Source: Nemertoderma westbladi
Lineage: Eukaryota; Xenacoelomorpha; Nemertodermatida; Nemertodermatidae
Direction: 5' to 3'
Assembly: GCA_032718475.1 (NCBI GenBank)
Contig: JAUCBJ010006375.1
Coordinates: 38,035 to 102,034, forward strand
Length of the DNA stretch: 64,000 nt
Part shown: positions 51,775-63,100 of the stretch, one piece after another
How the letters are laid out: each line of letters opens with the position of its first letter
Position numbering within the stretch: position 1 is the stretch's first letter
Program-made: the position numbers and the translations under genes
The notes under the pieces: model-generated
The model's input: only the letters and a program-made list of their open reading frames with translations
Database searches by the model: none
What the model was told of the DNA's origin: nothing

Positions 51775-54700
51775 GTGCGTTGCGGTTATGTATAATTGGG
51801 CTGGGGGGGGGGGGGGGGGGGTGTATTGTATTGACAACAGTACTATATAATATTATTATTACAACTATATCCTTCAAATCTATATCAATATCCTATGGGC
51901 CTAATAAAATATTTATTTATTTCTCTTTAATAGGTGCATTCCATGTTACGTGTGTTTCATCCTGATATAATTTTTGAAGTTTATCATGCAAATTTTATTA
52001 GAAAACACTTCACAAACAATAACTTATAGTTTCTGTATAATTGTTTGGTTATTCCATGTTGTGTTTGTGAAATATTCTTGAACAAAAGTAAATATTAGAT
52101 TCTCAGTAAGCATTTAAAAAAGTGTTATGTATGTTACACATGAAATGCACCCAAAATTGGACAAATAATGTAAGTTAAATTTCATGAAAATCAAGAGTAT
52201 TAGTAATGCAGAGCAGTGACTATCCGATATAATTAGATATCTAAAATGATAAATAACATAGTTGCAAGGAATAAAACCAATTCTGACTATAGTAGTAGAC
52301 CAAAAATGCGAGTGACTCCCGTTACGTGTGTTACGTTACGTGTGTTACATTACATTTAAGACCACTAATTCATTTGCAAATTAATTTAAGTTCATTCATA
52401 TTGTATACAAATATATGTTTTATATAATAAAACATAGAAAATCAAATTTATAAGCTTCCACTACATTTGGTAAGCCATGGTTACGCATACAAAGTAAGAA
52501 TGTTATGTGCTCTAAAATGCCACAAAGAGTAAAGTATGCGAATAATCCAGTACAACTTACTAGATAATTAAAAAATGTAACACACGTAACATGTTACGTG
52601 TGTTACATGTATGAATTTCAAAGTTATATATTTAATTACCAAATAATTCAATAATATAATAACATCAAATAGAAATTATATACCATTCATTAAGGGGGAT
52701 TCACACTGGAGGTAAGAATGACTCGTGACCCGTGTACTCTTTTTTTCATTGGGTAGCTGTCTGTACTCAAGTTTCATGACTAGACATGACTCATTCTTAT
52801 CCAGTGTGAATCCCCCTTAATGAATGGTATATAATTTCTATTTGATGTTATTATATTATTGAATTATTTTGTAATTAAATATATAACTTCGAAATTCATA
52901 CATGTAACACACGTAACATGTTACGTGTGTTACATTTTTTAATTATCTAGTAAGTTGTACTGGATTATTCGCATACTTTACTCTTTGTGGCATTTTAGAG
53001 CACATAACATTCTTACTTTGTATGCGTAACCATGGCTTACCAAATGTAGTGGAAGCTTAGAAATTGCAACTTTTAGTTATATTATGTTACGTGTGTTACA
53101 AACGAAAAGTAACATTTCATTCGCAATTTGGTAACAACTATATTATCCAGAATTACATTTTGGATGTTTTTCCTTACATTAGACTTTAATACTTATGTAA
53201 TTACAAAGTTTTAGTAAACATTAATTTTTTTATCATTTCCAGCCAAATTCATTATAAGTGCAATTTTTATTTCGATAACTGCAATATTAGGGCAAATTTT
53301 GAAGTCAAATATTTTCAATATAACATGGAATGACTGAGAAACAATCACTGTTCTAGAAAATTCGACCTTCTATGTATATTATAAGATATACAACGACATG
53401 ATAGGAAGGAAAAAATATTTTTTCCTCGGGGACCACTTCTCGTCGTGGAATGGACCAATACAATATTTATAACATCTTAAAGAGGTTTAGTTGCGTTTAT
53501 AAAGATGTAAAAAAAATTAAAATAGACTTTGATTTGAACACTTTCTATTATTATCATTGCTATTTTAGATAAGTATAATTTGTATTTCTTTAAGTTTCTC
53601 CTGATTTACAGTTTTATAGCTTTTATAGTTTCACTTAATGTTGTTATATCCTTTACAGATAATTCGTCACATTGGTAGTATTAATTGAAAATGTGGCACA
53701 TTTTTCATACAGGATAAACTTCAAAATCAAATCAGCAGAAAATGTTGTATAGGCCTACTTCACATGTGGTGCTGTGGCGGGCGGTTGAACGTTGGTGTCC
53801 CGATCGGCCAGTCACAACACAATAACATAACACAGTGACTATAACAGAACACAGTGACTATAACAGAACACAGTGACTATAACAGAACACAGTGACTATA
53901 ACAGAACACAGTGACTATAACAGAACACAGTGACTATAACAGAACACAGTAACTATAACAGAACACAGTGACTATAACCGGACATTGTCAATGAGATTGA
54001 CACTTAATGACAATAAACGAACACTGTTTTGGATAGATCAGTCAGTATACGATGGTTTGAAGACATTCGTGCCCCGAATACTATAAGAATGGTGGTTGAC
54101 TATGTTCTACGCAAGTCTTTAGTCCATCATTGTGAAGATGGTAAGACCCCCTTCTGGCCCCAAAAGTCGATGAAATCCTACTGATATAGGTGACTATCTA
54201 TCTATCTATAATCGGCCTGCTGCATTGAAGCTGTACATTGAGATGATATGATGGCTCAGCAAAATACTTGTGCCACCACCATGCATTCCACAATCGACCA
54301 GCTGTAATCCAGCGTGCATTCATAATGCTATGCCGGCTTATCAATAAAGTTGCACCGCCACAACTCCCTATCCCCCACGACTTTCGCGAGATTATTCGCA
54401 CCTCAAGGTCTGTGTCTTTTAAGATACGTCTCAAGAAAGTCATGGGCTGTCCACAATGCTCATTTTCTCCACGAGGCTGCCAAAGCACAAGATTGTGTAC
54501 AGGCAGACAGGTTGTCTCCACTGCGAAAACAATGTCCTGCAAAGCGGAGGCGGTTCCGTTCAAGTGTCAAGCTAGGGGAGACTAATGGAACACGTCCAAT
54601 GTTGTATAGATTCTGTTTGTAGATGTATTCATTGTACTTGACACAATGAACCCGACGTAGCATTATTGTAAAAAAAAGAAAATGTAAAAGTAAATGTATG

Positions 54701-57700
54701 ATTGCCATCCAGATATTAGTATCATCTACAGTTAGAGCCCAGCATGGACTCCCATATAGATAGGAGTACTGGTTCTACTGCTGCTCTAAATAATCGGACC
54801 ATAAGTTTACGATGAATTATATGTGACTTCAAAATCCTGGAAAGCCCATTCAAGGCTGGCCATGCCTTTCCCTTACGTATTCGAAGGTCCTAACCTGAGT
54901 TCAGGACCCACGATCCCAGGTGAGTTGTACCAAGCATACCATCCTCAGAGTTTATGATCGTACGACCAGATATTTCCTGAGGACTGTCTAAGTTAATTCT
55001 CAAAGTTATAGTCTTCTTGGAGTTAACAAACTCCCACTTGTGATTCTGAGGGTGATCCTATGTCGTCAGCAGATGTTCTCTCAGAATTACTAGAGGGCGC
55101 CCAATGGGTCTTCAGCTCTTAGAACAGGCTGCTTCTGGTGTTGGTCTATCTGTTAACATTTTTGTTAAAATTTTGACAGTGAACTTCGACAATCCCCAGG
55201 AAATATCTGAAAGTACGAGCATAAACTCTAAGGATTGTGTGCTTGATACACGCCTCCAAAAGGAGACTGGCTTTGAAGATGCGGATAATCTCGCTAAAGT
55301 AAAGTCATGGGCGAGTGGCGGTGCAATTTTTTCTATAAGCCGGCATAGCAATCTCCATGTGAGGCTGCAGTACCTAGTAGAAGTAGCTCAGGACAATAAC
55401 CGCACACTTTATATTTATCTTATCATTTAGGACTATCTGAAACGGAAGGACGATGGATCATTCGATCAATCCGAGTACGACGAACGTCCGGAACTCTACC
55501 GTTCAATATTCGGTTCGGCCTACGCCCCCTACACCAGCGTGTTGGTTAACGGGATATTCTGGAACGTGAACTCACCTCGGGTGCTGTCGCTGGGCGACCT
55601 GGACCCGTTGCTGTCGGGAGCGACGGCCCCCGAGCGGGTAACCGGACCCGGCTGCCCCGGACTGCCCCATCGACTCCTCGCCATCTGCGACATATCCGCG
55701 GACCCCTGCGGCTCCATAGAGTTCATGGAGGAGTGCACCACCATAGACGCGCCGTTCGCAGTCTACGACCGCGCCAACAACCGCAGCAACTCGGTGGAGG
55801 GGCCTGGGGTTCTCATGTGTTCCGTCGACAACATGCCGGCCCAGATCCCGCGCGAGGCGACCAACTACTTCGGGGAGCGGCTGTACCCGTACGTCGCGGA
55901 GATGCTGCGATCGCGCGCCGTGGCACCGCTTCCCGCGGACGTCTCGTCCACTATCGCGGACGCCGTAATCGCTGCCAACGGGAAGCTCTCGCCCCCGTAC
56001 GAGTACATCCAGACGCTGCGGATCCGTCGGATTCAGCAGGCAGTCCGGAGCCACTCGGTGCCGCGCCCTGAGCCGCCGGCGCGTCGCGGAAAGGTGCTCG
56101 TGCTCGGTTCCGGGTTCGTGTGCGGTCCCGTAGTCGCGAATCTAACGAGAGACGGAAACATCGCGGTAACCGTCGCCTCAGATATCAAACAGGTAAATGT
56201 TGGTATATCATAATGTTTCTCGTTTAACTTCGCTGTCCGTTGTCTGTTAATATTGCAGATGACCGAAACTCTAAACATTTCGTGGCCAGAACAGAATTTA
56301 ATTTTTAATTTTCGGTGAGAAACTATCAATCCAATATTTTCGGGACGTTGTTAATAAGCTGTTCCTTCCGATGCGTATCTCCCTTAATTCTTCCTTATTT
56401 TTGTATTCCTCTATACACCTCCAACGAGGTAAAATAACAATATTATCACATATTATAATTATAGCATAATACATATAGTCACATATAGTCATATAGTTAC
56501 ATACAATCGCATATAGTTAAATTATATATTAATACAGCAAATAAGCACAGGGAATAGGAGCACAAATAGTATTTAGTTCAGTTGCAAGTTCAAGGGTATT
56601 GGTGGGCATGCGTCACATTGTAGAACATGATATCGCTGTGGGCAAGGTAATAAACAGTAGCGGCAGTAGCAGAGTGGTGAAAGTGTGTGGAAAGGCTTTT
56701 CGTTCGTACATTTATTAGGAAGGGATCTAGGGGTCTTAACCTCGAATGATAAGTTTATTTTACCGAAAATAACTTATCTTTTATTGGCGCAATTTGGCGC
56801 AAAAAATACAGCTTGCCAACACATTGTTACTATCAATTTTCGTTTGTACAGAGTTTATGGTGAAAACCGTGGGCGGTCGTCCTGGCAATGATGTGTCGGT
56901 TTGGCCAGTTTCCATGTAGATGTAGTAAATGGCGGTCCCATTTCGTAGAGTTCAGAAGGAAAATTGTTTTCTCGGTCCTGTCTAAATTCATGGTATTTTT
57001 CAATTACACCAGTGTCAAAAATGGTTGGATATTTTAGTAAAATGTCAGCAATGAATGTTTTCTCTCTGAGTAGGTGCGCAGCGCCAACGTCGATGCAGCT
57101 GATATATGTAAACCCAGCATTCTCTTTATGTGTGTTGTTTTAATTTGGTCTATTTCCTTTAGGTGTGAGAGCTTAAGTGACGAGCGAATATTAGAAAGGC
57201 ATATATGGCAATGGGTGCAATTTTCATGTGAAATATTCGTAGACCTGTTTCAATGGAAACGAGCTGCAAGTTTGTTATTGATGCAATAATCCTATAGCAC
57301 TTTTTCTTTTTCGATTTTATGTGTTCACTGAAGCTGAGTGAAGTTTGTACTATTACCCCCAGATATTCATACTGGTTGCAGATTGGTACGGTTTGATCCC
57401 CGTAAGTAAAGTTATCAGTACAAACTAGGTGGCCTCCTTTGCGAAATTTAATTATCTTTGTTTTGTCCATATTAACTTCCATATTATTGTTTATATACCA
57501 GGTGTGAGTTATGTCTATAGAGCGTCTTGAATTGCCTGTTTGTCCGTTGAATAAAAAACAAGATCGTCCGCATAGAACAAAAACTTTAAGTGTGTAATTG
57601 CCTGACGTAACATAGTTGCCAAATCAGCGATAAATATAATAAAACACGTAGGCGAAAAGCGGTCTCCCTGTACTATGCCTCGGAGCTGCAGAATTTTGTC

Positions 57701-59999
57701 GGTGATGCAAAGCCCATCGAAAATACAAATATAGTTAAATTGTAATAAATCCTTGATCACGTCAAACAGTTTACCTTTGATGCCAAAGTCATAGATTTTC
57801 GACAACAGAATCGCTCGGTGTACAAAATCAAAGGCTTTACGATAATCAATGAAGCAGACGTATACGTTCCTATCCACTCGGTTAGGTGGTTGTACGGCTG
57901 TGGCTATGAATGTATGTAAGATTTGTATGGCGTGGGAACAGGATCTGCTAGGTCTGAAACCGAACTGCTCGTCAGGAAAAAGTTGTGAAACAAACAAACG
58001 TACACGAGTATTGATTATGGAAGTAAACGTTTTTAACAGAACTGAAATCAAGGCGATCCGCCTATAGATATTGGGGTTGTTTATTGCTCCCTTCCCTTTG
58101 TAAAGAATCATAATGAGGTTTTCTTTCCAAATAAGCGGTATCCGTCCTAAGTTGAGGCACGAGTTGTATAAAGTCACTAGTATCGTTAGGATAAACGGCA
58201 TTATTAATTTAAGATGCTCTTAGTAAATCCCGTCTAAACCATTGGCTTTCCCATTTGCGGAAATGTTAATGCTGGCTGTAATTTCATCTTCTGTTATAGG
58301 CGAGTTAAACCATTGTTCATCTTGTCGTTCCTCAACAGAGGTTGAAGGAATGGTTGGCGGGTTTGGGGGGTTAATGGCGTGGCGGCTCCGACTGAGTTTT
58401 GAAAGTGAACCTGGAGTGTGGCTGAGTCAATGGGCGTGACTGTCCGTTTATGCTTCTTGAAAATTAGCCATGGCTTGGTCACGGAACGATCTATCAGAGC
58501 CATTAGCATTTCCTCGCTGTGTGCCTCGCGTTTTCCTTTTATTAACGATTTATATTGTTTGCGAGTATCCCAGTAGTACTGCTTGTGGAGATCAGAGTTA
58601 TTTCTAGAACGCATTGCAGAAACCAGCTGGCCTATAAGATTCCTGCACTCTTGGTGGAACCAAGGTTTGCCAGAGCGAGAAGGTTTTTTAGCAGGTGTTG
58701 ATCGCTTCTTATTAATTAATTATTAATTATTATTAATTCTTCCTTATTGACTTATAGGAAGCTGATCTTATGGCTAAGATCTACCCCAACGTTATGAGTG
58801 TCGGACTCAACGTGCGAACCAACATCGACAATCTCTCCATGTTGGTAGAGGAACACGACGCTGTGGTCTCTCTCCTCCCGTGGACGCTCCACCCCATCGT
58901 GGCCGACGTCTGTATCCGACGAGGTCGCAACATGATAACCAGCAGCTATCTGACCCCCGAGGTGGAGGCCTTGCACGATAGAGCGGTGTCCGCCGGCGTC
59001 TCCTTGGTGATGGAGATGGGTATGGACCCGGGGATAGACCACCTCCTCGCGATGGAGTGCATCGACGAGGTGCGGGACTCTGGTGGCTCGGTTACCTCGT
59101 TCGTGTCGATGTGCGGCGGGATTCCGGCCCCGGAGTGCGCCGACAACCCGCTGCGCTACAAGTTCAGTTGGAGTCCCCAGGGGATGCTGCTGGCGGGGAT
59201 CCAGCCTGTTCGCTTCCTCGAGAACGAGGTCCTCGTCGACTCGGGAACCGCGTGGGAGCACGCGCGTCCTCTCACCGAGTTCCCGGGGCTGCAGCTGGAG
59301 GGCTACCCCAACCGGGACTCCATGGTGTACGCGGCCCGCTACGGGATCACCCCCGGAAAGCACTTCCTCCGCGGGACCATCCGGTACGCGGGGTTTGCGG
59401 AGTCCTGCATCGCGTTGCAACGCCTCGGTCTGCTGGAGACCCGCGCGCACCCGCGGTTGGCGCCGGACGCGCCCTCGCTCACCTGGCGGGAGTTCGTCGC
59501 GGAGTCCATCGGCGCGGAGGCTACGACCCCCGGACTACAGGACGCGCTCGCCGAGTTCCTCGGGAGCGAACCCCAGTCCCGACTCGTCGAACAGATCGGA
59601 TTGCTCTCCGAGGAGAACCTCCCCCAGATGGGCTCTCCCCTCGCCACTCTCTCCAACTTCCTCGCTACTCGTCTCGTCTTCCGCTCCGGGGAGCGCGACA
59701 TGATTCTACTGAAACACATAATCGGGGTCTCGTGGCCCGGAAGTCGGCCCGACGAAATCCACGATGTGAGTCTGTTGGTGTTCGGGGACGAGAACTCGTC
59801 GGCGATGGCGCGATGCGTCGGCTCGCCGTGCTCGATCGCTACCCGGATGGTACTGGACGGCGAGATCTCCCGTGCCGGAACCGTCCTCCCGACCTCCAAG
59901 GATCTCTACAAGCCGATGTTGGAGAAACTCGCCGGGATGGGGATTCGCGCCCACAAGAAGGTCGTAGTGGCTCCCTTATCGAACTTGGCCTACAGCTGA
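50956..59999 (+). CDS. AASS: Alpha-aminoadipic semialdehyde synthase, three exons (join 50956-51774, 55431-56192, 58758-59999)
   Basis: 940 residues (human 926), complete. Bifunctional mitochondrial enzyme of lysine breakdown: the N-terminal lysine-ketoglutarate reductase condenses lysine with 2-oxoglutarate to saccharopine, and the C-terminal saccharopine dehydrogenase yields aminoadipic semialdehyde and glutamate. Residues 1-28 are basic and Ser-rich, as in a mitochondrial presequence. The LKR half has [34 protein letters not shown] and [10 protein letters not shown]. The SDH half starts near 491 with the Rossmann motif [14 protein letters not shown], followed by [24 protein letters not shown] and [13 protein letters not shown]. 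All junctions are phase 0. Only two introns, against more than twenty in vertebrates. Confidence 0.96.
51775..52450. other. AASS intron 1, left part
   Basis: Poly-G at about 51803-51820, then AT-rich sequence with repeated TTACGTGTGTTAC words (about 51941, 52322, 52335). Confidence 0.5.
52451..53059. repeat. Large palindrome, about 275-bp arms
   Basis: 52451-52725 (TAAGCTTCCACTACATTTGG...) is almost exactly complementary to 52785-53059, with about 60 bp in the centre. Each arm carries the self-complementary ACACACGTAACATGTTACGTG core (52585, 52910). Few mismatches, so either young or kept identical by conversion. No ORF. Confidence 0.95.
53060..53829. other. AASS intron 1, middle part
   Basis: AT-rich, no gene. 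ATAACATGGAATGACTG at about 53323 mirrors GTGCATTCCATGTTACGTG at 51926, so the palindrome may be the core of a larger element of about 1.4 kb. Confidence 0.4.
53830..53985. repeat. 19-bp tandem repeat, about 8 units
   Basis: Unit CACAGTGACTATAACAGAA. Confidence 0.95.
54300..55085 (-). pseudogene. RTE-like LINE fragment, decayed
   Basis: On the minus strand, with stops and frame changes: [15 protein letters not shown]-like and SSRTSTPI.. residues of the post-RT region, then [15 protein letters not shown] (54460-54708) and in another frame [20 protein letters not shown] followed by [10 protein letters not shown]. The RLRFAGHC...G.P.T....L..DTGLE pattern is typical of RTE-clade LINE C-termini. 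In AASS intron 1. Confidence 0.65.
55100..55400 (+). pseudogene. Second RTE-like LINE scrap, opposite strand
   Basis: [17 protein letters not shown] (RT region) joined to [20 protein letters not shown] (C-terminal end), so internally deleted. It abuts the minus-strand fragment head to head and ends about 30 bp before AASS exon 2. Confidence 0.5.
55431..56192 (+). CDS. AASS: AASS exon 2
   Basis: 254 codons from ATCATTTAG|GACTATCTG to AAACAG|GTAAAT. Encodes the end of LKR ([20 protein letters not shown]), the linker and the start of the SDH Rossmann fold ([12 protein letters not shown]). Clearly GC-richer than the flanking introns; antisense open frames here are shadows. Confidence 0.95.
56193..57158. 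other. AASS intron 2, left part
   Basis: AT-rich to about 56560 with a CATATAGT microsatellite at 56470-56520; from about 56700 it is probably the 3' end of the LINE described next (minus strand). No gene. Confidence 0.4.
57159..58720 (-). pseudogene. Non-LTR retrotransposon with reverse transcriptase, broken
   Basis: Read on the minus strand: [20 protein letters not shown] (58614 on), [11 protein letters not shown] (58220-58260), then the RT domain at 58201-57515 with [38 protein letters not shown] (first catalytic Asp), [20 protein letters not shown] and the [10 protein letters not shown] active-site box, and after a frame break [17 protein letters not shown] (57482-57159). At least two stops/frameshifts. 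Same kind of LINE as the fragment at 44.2-44.96 kb. Sits in AASS intron 2, antisense to the gene. Confidence 0.85.
58758..59999 (+). CDS. AASS: AASS exon 3 (terminal)
   Basis: 413 codons plus TGA, from TTGACTTATAG|GAAGCTGAT. Carries most of the saccharopine dehydrogenase half, ending SNLAYS. Very GC-rich, which leaves long shadow frames on both strands. Confidence 0.95.
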   Translation, partial: EADLMAKIYPNVMSVGLNVRTNIDNLSMLVEEHDAVVSLLPWTLHPIVADVCIRRGRNMITSSYLTPEVEALHDRAVSAGVSLVMEMGMDPGIDHLLAMECIDEVRDSGGSVTSFVSMCGGIPAPECADNPLRYKFSWSPQGMLLAGIQPVRFLENEVLVDSGTAWEHARPLTEFPGLQLEGYPNRDSMVYAARYGITPGKHFLRGTIRYAGFAESCIALQRLGLLETRAHPRLAPDAPSLTWREFVAESIGAEATTPGLQDALAEFLGSEPQSRLVEQIGLLSEENLPQMGSPLATLSNFLATRLVFRSGERDMILLKHIIGVSWPGSRPDEIHDVSLLVFGDENSSAMARCVGSPCSIATRMVLDGEISRAGTVLPTSKDLYKPMLEKLAGMGIRAHKKVVVAPLSNLAYS

Positions 60000-60105
60000 A
60001 TGAACTTATTCCTATTAGCTTAGTAATTAGGGTTGGTGGACCCATTGCGGTGCTTCTGTTTGATCTATTGGTACGCGGTGTTTCTGTTATATAACTGGCG
60101 GTGGA
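60000..60105 (+). other. Short AASS 3' flank without a poly(A) hexamer
   Basis: About 105 bp between the stop codon and the satellite. No AATAAA or ATTAAA is seen, so the 3' end either uses another signal or reads into the satellite. Confidence 0.5.
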
Positions 60106-63100
60106 CATTCCATACTAGTGGGGCCGGGTAACATTGGTACTAGTGGGGACGGGTAACATTCCATACTAGTGGGGCCGGGTAACATTCCATACTAGTGGGA
60201 CCGGGTAACATTGGTACTAGTGGGGCCGGGTAACATTGGTACTAGTGGGGCCGGGTAACATTGGTACTAGTGGGGCCGGGTAACATTGGTACTAGTGGGG
60301 CCGGGTAAGATTCCATACTAGTGGGACCGGGTAACATTCCATACTAGTGGGGCCGGGTAACATTGGTACTAGTGGGACCGGGTAACATTCCATACTAGTG
60401 GGGCCGGGTAACATTCCATACTAGTGGGGCCGGGTAACATTGGTACTAGTGGGGCCGGGTAACATTCCATACTAGTGGGGCCGGGTAACATTGGTACTAG
60501 TGGGACCGGGTAACATTGGTACTAGTGGGGCCGGGTAACATTGGTACTAGTGGGGTCGGGTAACATTCCATACTAGTGGGGCCGGGTAACATTGGTACTA
60601 GTGGGACCGGGTAACATTGGTACTAGTGGGGCCGGGTAACATTCCATACTAGTGGGGCCGGGTAACATTCCATACTAGTGGGGCCGGGTAACATTCCATA
60701 CTAGTGGGGCCGGGTAACATTGGTACTAGTGGGGCCGGGTAACATTCCATACTAGTGGGGCCGGGTAACATTCCATACTAGTGGGGCCGGGTAACATTGG
60801 TACTAGTGGGGCCGGGTAACATTGGTACTAGTGGGGCCGGGTAACATTCCATACTAGTGGGGCCGGGTAACATTCCATACTAGTGGGGCCGGGTAACATT
60901 CCATACTAGTGGGGCCGGGTAACATTCCATACTAGTGGGGCCGGGTAACATTCCATACTAGTGGGGCCGGGTAACATTCCATACTAGTGGGGCCGGGTAA
61001 CATTGGTACTAGTGGGGCCGGGTAACATTCCATACTAGTGGGGCCGGGTAACATTCCATACTAGTGGGGCCGGGTAACATTGGTACTAGTGGGGCCGGGT
61101 AACATTGGTACTAGTGGGGCCGGGTAACATTCCATACTAGTGGGGCCGGGTAACATTGGTACTAGTGGGGCCGGGTAACATTCCATACTAGTGGGGCCGG
61201 GTAACATTGGTACTAGTGGGGCCGGGTAACATTCCATACTAGTGGGGCCGGGTAACATTGGTACTAGTGGGGCCGGGTAACATTCCATACTAGTGGGGCC
61301 GGGTAACATTGGTACTAGTGGGGCCGGGTAACATTCCATACTAGTGGGGCCGGGTAACATTGGTACTAGTGGGGCCGGGTAACATTCCATACTAGTGGGG
61401 CCGGGTAACATTGGTACTAGTGGGGCCGGGTAACATTCCATACTAGTGGGGCCGGGTAACATTGGTACTAGTGGGGCCGGGTAACATTCCATACTAGTGG
61501 GGCCGGGTAACATTGGTACTAGTGGGGCCGGGTAACATTCCATACTAGTGGGGCCGGGTAACATTGGTACTAGTGGGGCCGGGTAACATTCCATACTAGT
61601 GGGGCCGGGTAACATTCCATACTAGTGGGGCCGGGTAACATTGGTACTAGTGGGGCCGGGTAACATTCCATACTAGTGGGGCCGGGTAACATTCCATACT
61701 AGTGGGGCCGGGTAACATTGGTACTAGTGGGGCCGGGTAACATTCCATACTAGTGGGGCCGGGTAACATTGGTACTAGTGGGGCCGGGTAACATTCCATA
61801 CTAGTGGGGCCGGGTAACATTGGTACTAGTGGGGCCGGGTAACATTGGTACTAGTGGGGCCGGGTAACATTCCATACTAGTGGGGCCGGGTAACATTCCA
61901 TACTAGTGGGGCCGGGTAACATTGGTACTAGTGGGGCCGGGTAACATTCGGTACTAGTGGGGCCGGGTAACATTGGTACTAGTGGGGCCGGGTAACATTC
62001 CATACTAGTGGGGCCGGGTAACATTGGTACTAGTGGGGCCGGGTAACATTGGTACTAGTGGGGCCGGGTAACATTCCATACTAGTGGGGCCGGGTAACAT
62101 TGGTACTAGTGGGGCCGGGTAACATTCCATACTAGTGGGGCCGGGTAACATTCCATACTAGTGGGGCCGGGTAACATTGGTACTAGTGGGGCCGGGTAAC
62201 ATTCCATACTAGTGGGGCCGGGTAACATTGGTACTAGTGGGGCCGGGTAACATTGGTACTAGTGGGGCCGGGTAACATTGGTACTAGTGGGGCCGGGTAA
62301 CATTGGTACTAGTGGGGCCGGGTAACATTCCATACTAGTGGGGCCGGGTAACATTGGTACTAGTGGGGCCGGGTAACATTGGTACTAGTGGGGCCGGGTA
62401 ACATTCCATACTAGTGGGGCCGGGTAACATTGGTACTAGTGGGGCCGGGTAACATTCCATACTAGTGGGGCCGGGTAACATTCCATACTAGTGGGGCCGG
62501 GTAACATTGGTACTAGTGGGGCCGGGTAACATTCCATACTAGTGGGGCCGGGTAACATTGGTACTAGTGGGGCCGGGTAACATTCCATACTAGTGGGGCC
62601 GGGTAACATTCCATACTAGTGGGGCCGGGTAACATTGGTACTAGTGGGGCCGGGTAACATTCCATACTAGTGGGGCCGGGTAACATTGGTACTAGTGGGG
62701 CCGGGTAACATTCCATACTAGTGGGGCCGGGTAACATTGGTACTAGTGGGGCCGGGTAACATTCCATACTAGTGGGGCCGGGTAACATTCCATACTAGTG
62801 GGGCCGGGTAACATTGGTACTAGTGGGGCCGGGTAACATTCCATACTAGTGGGGCCGGGTAACATTGGTACTAGTGGGGCCGGGTAACATTCCATACTAG
62901 TGGGGCCGGGTAACATTGGTACTAGTGGGGCCGGGTAACATTCCATACTAGTGGGGCCGGGTAACATTCGGTACTAGTGGGGCCGGGTAACATTGGTACT
63001 AGTGGGGCCGGGTAACATTGGTACTAGTGGGGCCGGGTAACATTCCATACTAGTGGGGCCGGGTAACATTGGTACTAGTGGGGCCGGGTAACATTCCATA

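Noticed and set aside
58752-59954. Long minus-strand and +1 frames over AASS exon 3
   Set aside because: They are shadows of a GC-rich exon. The AASS frame matches the enzyme over its full length.
61061-62967. Minus-strand MLPGPTSMECYPAPLV repeat frames
   Set aside because: They arise wherever 25- and 26-bp units alternate (51 bp). They are broken elsewhere in the array, with no signal of a gene.
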